From: Candidatus Magasanikiibacteriota bacterium
GTDB lineage: Bacteria > Patescibacteria > ABY1 > Magasanikbacterales > 2-02-FULL-50-9b
Direction: 5' to 3'
Length of the DNA: 64,000 nucleotides
NCBI GenBank assembly: GCA_903893485.1
Contig: CAITMK010000003.1
Location: forward strand, 16,483-80,482
Positions within the stretch are counted from its first letter, which is position 1. Each line of letters opens with the position of its first letter. The notes under the pieces were generated by a model. That model saw nothing but the letters and a program-made list of their open reading frames with translations, did no database searches and was not told the DNA's origin. The position numbers and the translations under genes are program-made. This document shows, piece after piece, positions 60,225-64,000 of this stretch.

Positions 60225-61958
60225 TTAGATTCCACTATAGCGTATTTTTTGCAAAAAGTCTTTGAGCGCCGTAACTTCTGCTGGGTCAAGCGTTTGATTT
60301 GCCGCCGCGCCACGCGCCGCTGCAATCGCCTCAACGGATTGCAATTTCATAATTGCCTCGCGCAAAATTTCTTTGTACAGTTTTACCGGCTCACTGAGTT
60401 CAAACGCTTGCACTGCCGCGATTTGTTCGGAGCCGCCATCGCCTGCGATTACTTGCATTTTGCTGCGGATTTTTTGGATACGCACCGCTGGGTCTGGCGA
60501 GAGCCGGCGAAAATCAATGAGCGACATGGTGCGGAGTTCATCGATTGGGCCTAGGAAGCGTGGCGATGCTTTAATATCTGTGGTTTTTTTAGGTGCTGGA
60601 GCTGCCGCTGCCGCAACCGGCGCTTTTGGTTTGAGTGGAAAATACGGGCTTTCCGCATCAATCAAAAGTTTTAATTTTTCTGGAACTTTTGGCGCTGGTG
60701 GTGGCGTTTGTATTGGCGCTGGGTTTGGCGCTACAATTGCTGGCGTTAAATCATGCAAATTTTCGCCCGGATGCGCAACTTCTGGGGCTGCAATTTCACG
60801 GCGTGTTTCGGCGCGCATTTGTTCAACTGCTTTTTTGCCAAACATACCAACAAATTGTTGGTTTAATTCATGCTGCTGGCTTTTTTGTTTTTCTTCAGGG
60901 CCAATTGCCAAATGCGCCGTGTCTTTTTGCACGCTCGCGATTTTTTCCAAAACAGAAATTTCATTTTTCTTCAGCGCGGCGCCGGCGATTGCATTTTCTA
61001 AACGATCAGCCAATGCATCTGCTTGATATGGTGGCATCGCAAGACCGCCACTGGAAATTGGGCCGGTGAGTAATGCTTTAGTTGCGGCAGCGTCCCGCAC
61101 GTCTGCCACGCGTGATTCCACGATGCTGCGCCAGCGATCACGAATTTGTTGCGGCTGCCCTTCGAGCGGCGCGGCTGCCAAAATGGAATCAATTAACATT
61201 TGGCGCAACTGTGCGTCTGGCCCAGTGCCAATTTTATTTGCCGCGGCGCCCGTTGCCAAAATGTCATCAATTTCATGTGGCTCCAAAAATGATTTTGGGA
61301 GTGAAGCTGGGTCAATACGTTTGCGTGGCGGCTCGGGAATTTCTTGGAGGTCGTATGAGCCGACAATATTTAATATCTGCACCATGACACGATGTGTGCG
61401 ATCGGCGGACAATCCAAATCCACCATCGCTCACTGAATTTCCAAGCTGTGTGCGCAATTTTTCTGGCTCGTATTGCTGTGATTTCAACACTTCGCGCAAA
61501 TATTCCGCAACTTTTGGCTTCATTGTTTCTGGCGCATCATCAATTGACTTCATTATTTCGGAGGTCGCCGCGTCCAGTGTGGCACGCGGCTGCACTACAG
61601 GAAACGGATTTATTTCTGGTAACTCAATTCCCTGCGCGGCCGCGGCTTCTGGGAGCGCGGTAAAATACCAGCGCGCGGAGCCACAAAATTCAGTAATGAG
61701 TGAAGCGGCAAGCGATTTGCTTTCTTCTGGTGTAAAATCTGGTAAATTAATTGAGATAATTTCACCAATATCTGTAGGCTGAATCGTGTGCGTTAACAAT
61801 CCCGCTTCAATTCCAAGCAACACTTGCTGCTCGGCATCCTCCAAAAAATATTTATCAAACATTGCGTTGTTAAATGTTTGGACAGATGTACCGATAGAAT
61901 AATCACGAATAATTCGTGGCAGCAGCGCAACTGAATTGTAAACAATATTTCCGTTCAT
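60225..61958 (-). CDS. Large hypothetical protein of the T4SS operon
   Basis: 577 residues, soluble, mostly helical with a Pro/Ala-rich linker (PAPIQTPPPAPKVPEKLK) near 420-470. The N-terminal 110 residues (MNGNIVYNSVALLPRIIRDY) include LLGIEAGLLTHTIQPTDIGE; the C-terminus has an Ala-rich helical bundle. I do not recognise a family. It lies 2 nt before the PrgI gene and 1 nt after the 61960 gene, so it is probably part of the apparatus or its cytoplasmic partner. Confidence 0.75.
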   Translation of the reverse strand: MNGNIVYNSVALLPRIIRDYSIGTSVQTFNNAMFDKYFLEDAEQQVLLGIEAGLLTHTIQPTDIGEIISINLPDFTPEESKSLAASLITEFCGSARWYFTALPEAAAAQGIELPEINPFPVVQPRATLDAATSEIMKSIDDAPETMKPKVAEYLREVLKSQQYEPEKLRTQLGNSVSDGGFGLSADRTHRVMVQILNIVGSYDLQEIPEPPRKRIDPASLPKSFLEPHEIDDILATGAAANKIGTGPDAQLRQMLIDSILAAAPLEGQPQQIRDRWRSIVESRVADVRDAAATKALLTGPISSGGLAMPPYQADALADRLENAIAGAALKKNEISVLEKIASVQKDTAHLAIGPEEKQKSQQHELNQQFVGMFGKKAVEQMRAETRREIAAPEVAHPGENLHDLTPAIVAPNPAPIQTPPPAPKVPEKLKLLIDAESPYFPLKPKAPVAAAAAPAPKKTTDIKASPRFLGPIDELRTMSLIDFRRLSPDPAVRIQKIRSKMQVIAGDGGSEQIAAVQAFELSEPVKLYKEILREAIMKLQSVEAIAAARGAAANQTLDPAEVTALKDFLQKIRYSGI

Positions 61959-61959
61959 A

Positions 61960-64000
61960 CTAGGTAATCGATGGCGGCTTTAGATCGTGAATTGATTTTG
62001 CAACATCTGCCAAACGTTCGCCTGCCGCTTGCGTACGTGACATGGTAACGCGTGGCGGATCAACAACCATACTTACACGTACCCGATCTGCAATACCTTT
62101 ATCTTCTGAATGAAGAATAACAGCATCTTTAACTGTACGCATGATGCTTTCGACCTGAGACGCAGTATATGGACTACCCTCTCTCGTTAGTTCATTATGA
62201 ATGTCATCGAGCTGAGCCACCGTAGTAATAGACTTACCGATAATCTGCTGGACTTCTGGATTTGCAATTGCATCCTGATGAAGACGTGCAACAAAAGTAG
62301 CGTCCTGGCGAATACCTGTTTCAAGTGCGCGCGCATTACGGGCCCCATCTTTATTTGCCTTATTTGTTGGATCTGAGAATGTATCCTGACCTTGCGCATT
62401 TCTATACATTTTAAGGTCTGCAGCAGTAACCTTTTCACTCATTGGATCAGCAGTACGCTTTGGACGCGCTCGTTGTGCTGTATTAACATCTCCAAGATAA
62501 GTTGGGGTATCTGTTGATGCACCAGTTACCATATTTATGCCAACTGGAATATTGACAACAACACGCGATGTCTTTTGTGAAGGTTTTCTTCCCTTACGAT
62601 AATCCGCTGAGGCAGGTACATATCCAGGATCACCTGGATTACCAACCTCAGGTGTACCAACTTGTTGTTCACCATCGTCCATAACAGCCCCACCTGCTTC
62701 ATTTACAACTTTGAATGGATTTGCTGCTTCAGCTTGAAGCTGAGTAATAACACTCGGTCTAAGAGCCTCAGGAACCTGGCGCAATGCCTGATCAAGCGCT
62801 TGATCACGCAAAGCTTGTTCCTGTGCGGGATTTGCATGCGAGATATTTGCCATTTGACCACCAATGGTCAGTGCTATAGCATTCGCATCGCCATCAGCAA
62901 TCATGTTTGCAACAGTTTTACCAGTTTCTTTAACCTTCTTAAAGGCAATATCTGCGCGTTGCATTGCTGCAAATACTTTCGGCGACATTGTTGTTTCTGA
63001 TTTAACACCAGTACGGAATGCCTTTTGGGCTTCAGCCTCTGACGGCATTCGACGTGATTTGTGCTCGTTGATCGCGGTGGTAATCGCACCCATGGTGCCT
63101 TTATTACGTGCGGTAATTTCACCGCGCAACTGCGCTTCTTTTTCTGGTGTCATAATAACACCAGCATCTTTTTCTTCCTGAATTTTTTTATCAATTTCGG
63201 CACGTTCTGCATCTTTCACAATTGCCATGTAATTATCAAGGTCAATCTGCGAAATAGTGTCACCATTTGCGGTGCGATCTTGCAAATCCTTAAGTGCTAA
63301 GCCTGGAGTACCAATACCACGGGCCAACATCTTTTTCTTCGCATCCGCGCTAACAGCACCACGCATTTCTTTTGCCTTATTGTTAGCAACAGTACGAGCT
63401 TCTTCCGAGGCTACAAGTCTTGTGTCTGCTGCCAAACGCATACGCTCAGCATCTGCGGGATTAGCAAGCGTTGCGGCTCGGTCATAATCTCGCTTATGCT
63501 CACGAGCAGCGCTCTGATATTCTTTTTCAGCCTTGCTCTCAATCAAGGCTGCATCAGCATCTGCACGTTTAATCTTGTCATTTTCTTCAGATTCTTTTGT
63601 AAGCCCGAGAAATGTGCCCACTTTTTTAACATCTTTGATACGAGAACGGGCTAATGCACCCGCACGATCACCAGCTACACGATCACTTCCCATTTGAGTT
63701 GCTTTGCCAGTATATTGCAGCGCACCACCAATGGCACCCATAAAACCAGGCCCGGATCCCAAACGTTTACCACCCGATTCCAACAAACTGCCGGCTTTTT
63801 GACCAACAAAATTTGTACCCTTAAGCACTGCTGACCCCTGACCTGTAAACACGCGCCCTGCATCGCGGCCAACTGCGGCCAAACCTTTGCGCGCATATTT
63901 ATCTGCAACCTTGCCTGTCATGGCGTTAATCGATTGCGATAAACCGCCTGATAATTTAACCGCCCACTGGGCACCCAAAATAAATAATATAATTGGTGTA
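61960..64000 (-). CDS. Large T4SS-operon protein, VirB6/TrbL-like candidate (N-terminus off window)
   Basis: The frame stays open past the window's right edge (TPIILFILGAQWAVKLS), with no stop, so the true start lies outside; a TTG at 63978 is not the start. The part seen (679 codons) begins with a membrane-like segment and Gly-rich stretch, then has a long soluble region with charged helices (KRADADAALIESKAEKEYQS, ERAEIDKKIQEEKDAGV). VirB6/TrbL proteins in these operons have N-terminal TM helices and long soluble C-termini, which would fit; that is inference. Confidence 0.7.
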   Translation of the reverse strand, partial: TPIILFILGAQWAVKLSGGLSQSINAMTGKVADKYARKGLAAVGRDAGRVFTGQGSAVLKGTNFVGQKAGSLLESGGKRLGSGPGFMGAIGGALQYTGKATQMGSDRVAGDRAGALARSRIKDVKKVGTFLGLTKESEENDKIKRADADAALIESKAEKEYQSAAREHKRDYDRAATLANPADAERMRLAADTRLVASEEARTVANNKAKEMRGAVSADAKKKMLARGIGTPGLALKDLQDRTANGDTISQIDLDNYMAIVKDAERAEIDKKIQEEKDAGVIMTPEKEAQLRGEITARNKGTMGAITTAINEHKSRRMPSEAEAQKAFRTGVKSETTMSPKVFAAMQRADIAFKKVKETGKTVANMIADGDANAIALTIGGQMANISHANPAQEQALRDQALDQALRQVPEALRPSVITQLQAEAANPFKVVNEAGGAVMDDGEQQVGTPEVGNPGDPGYVPASADYRKGRKPSQKTSRVVVNIPVGINMVTGASTDTPTYLGDVNTAQRARPKRTADPMSEKVTAADLKMYRNAQGQDTFSDPTNKANKDGARNARALETGIRQDATFVARLHQDAIANPEVQQIIGKSITTVAQLDDIHNELTREGSPYTASQVESIMRTVKDAVILHSEDKGIADRVRVSMVVDPPRVTMSRTQAAGERLADVAKSIHDLKPPSIT

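Overview
This window looks like a chromosome segment of a Patescibacteria (candidate phyla radiation) bacterium, probably Parcubacteria-like. The evidence is a type IV secretion-type operon with a PrgI-family subunit and a split VirB4, giant beta-helix surface proteins, a VKOR/DsbA oxidative folding pair, dense operons with 1-10 nt gaps, and many hypothetical envelope proteins. The lineage call is inference; there is no rRNA gene in the window.

Layout. 1-8.8 kb: two tandem giant right-handed beta-helix surface proteins on the minus strand, the first cut by the window edge. 8.9-17.5 kb: purine nucleoside phosphorylase, thioredoxin, IF-2, LemA, HtpX, NrnA-type DHH phosphoesterase and ClpP. 17.5-22.1 kb: a non-coding patch of nested palindromes, then a minus-strand run (Cys-cluster protein, VKOR, ZnuA-like lipoprotein, Hsp20, VanW). 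22.1-24.7 kb: tRNA-Glu, a DUF6629-like protein, a coiled-coil protein, HU and a DnaQ-type exonuclease. 24.7-28.8 kb: three high-GC lipoprotein genes, two of them packed with Cys-rich CDDGNxCT repeats. 28.8-35.1 kb: GpsA, TsaD, a membrane protein and convergent DnaE. 35.1-40.6 kb: two membrane proteins, an ABC exporter, a site-2 protease and a phosphohexomutase. 40.6-50.3 kb: ClpC, envelope proteins, a DsbA-like oxidoreductase, and two paralogous Cys-rich proteins that join a VirB2/TrbC-like membrane hairpin to putative peptidoglycan hydrolase domains. 50.3-55.8 kb: RadA, an EamA-type protein, a small high-GC gene, RecG, tRNA-Arg and tRNA-Ser. 55.8-64 kb: a minus-strand T4SS-type operon ending in ComF.

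Three patterns go beyond the gene list. (1) Seven high-GC genes (8894-9778, 12386-13405, 15042-15638, 24758-25423, 25637-27322, 27465-28703, 52187-52570) sit singly or in pairs between ordinary genes. Each has its own TTGAC(A/T)-N17 promoter, a 29-71 nt leader, a purine-rich ribosome site and its own terminator. Most surrounding genes instead have a -10 box only 6-12 nt before the ATG and no Shine-Dalgarno sequence, which implies leaderless or near-leaderless mRNAs. (2) Seven nested palindromes of about 90-190 bp share a plan of one long outer stem plus inner hairpins. They lie beside tRNAs, between genes, and once in frame inside recG. (3) The secreted-protein genes fit together: a T4SS-like channel, VirB2-like/hydrolase fusions, Cys-rich exported proteins, and a VKOR plus DsbA pair able to form their disulfides.
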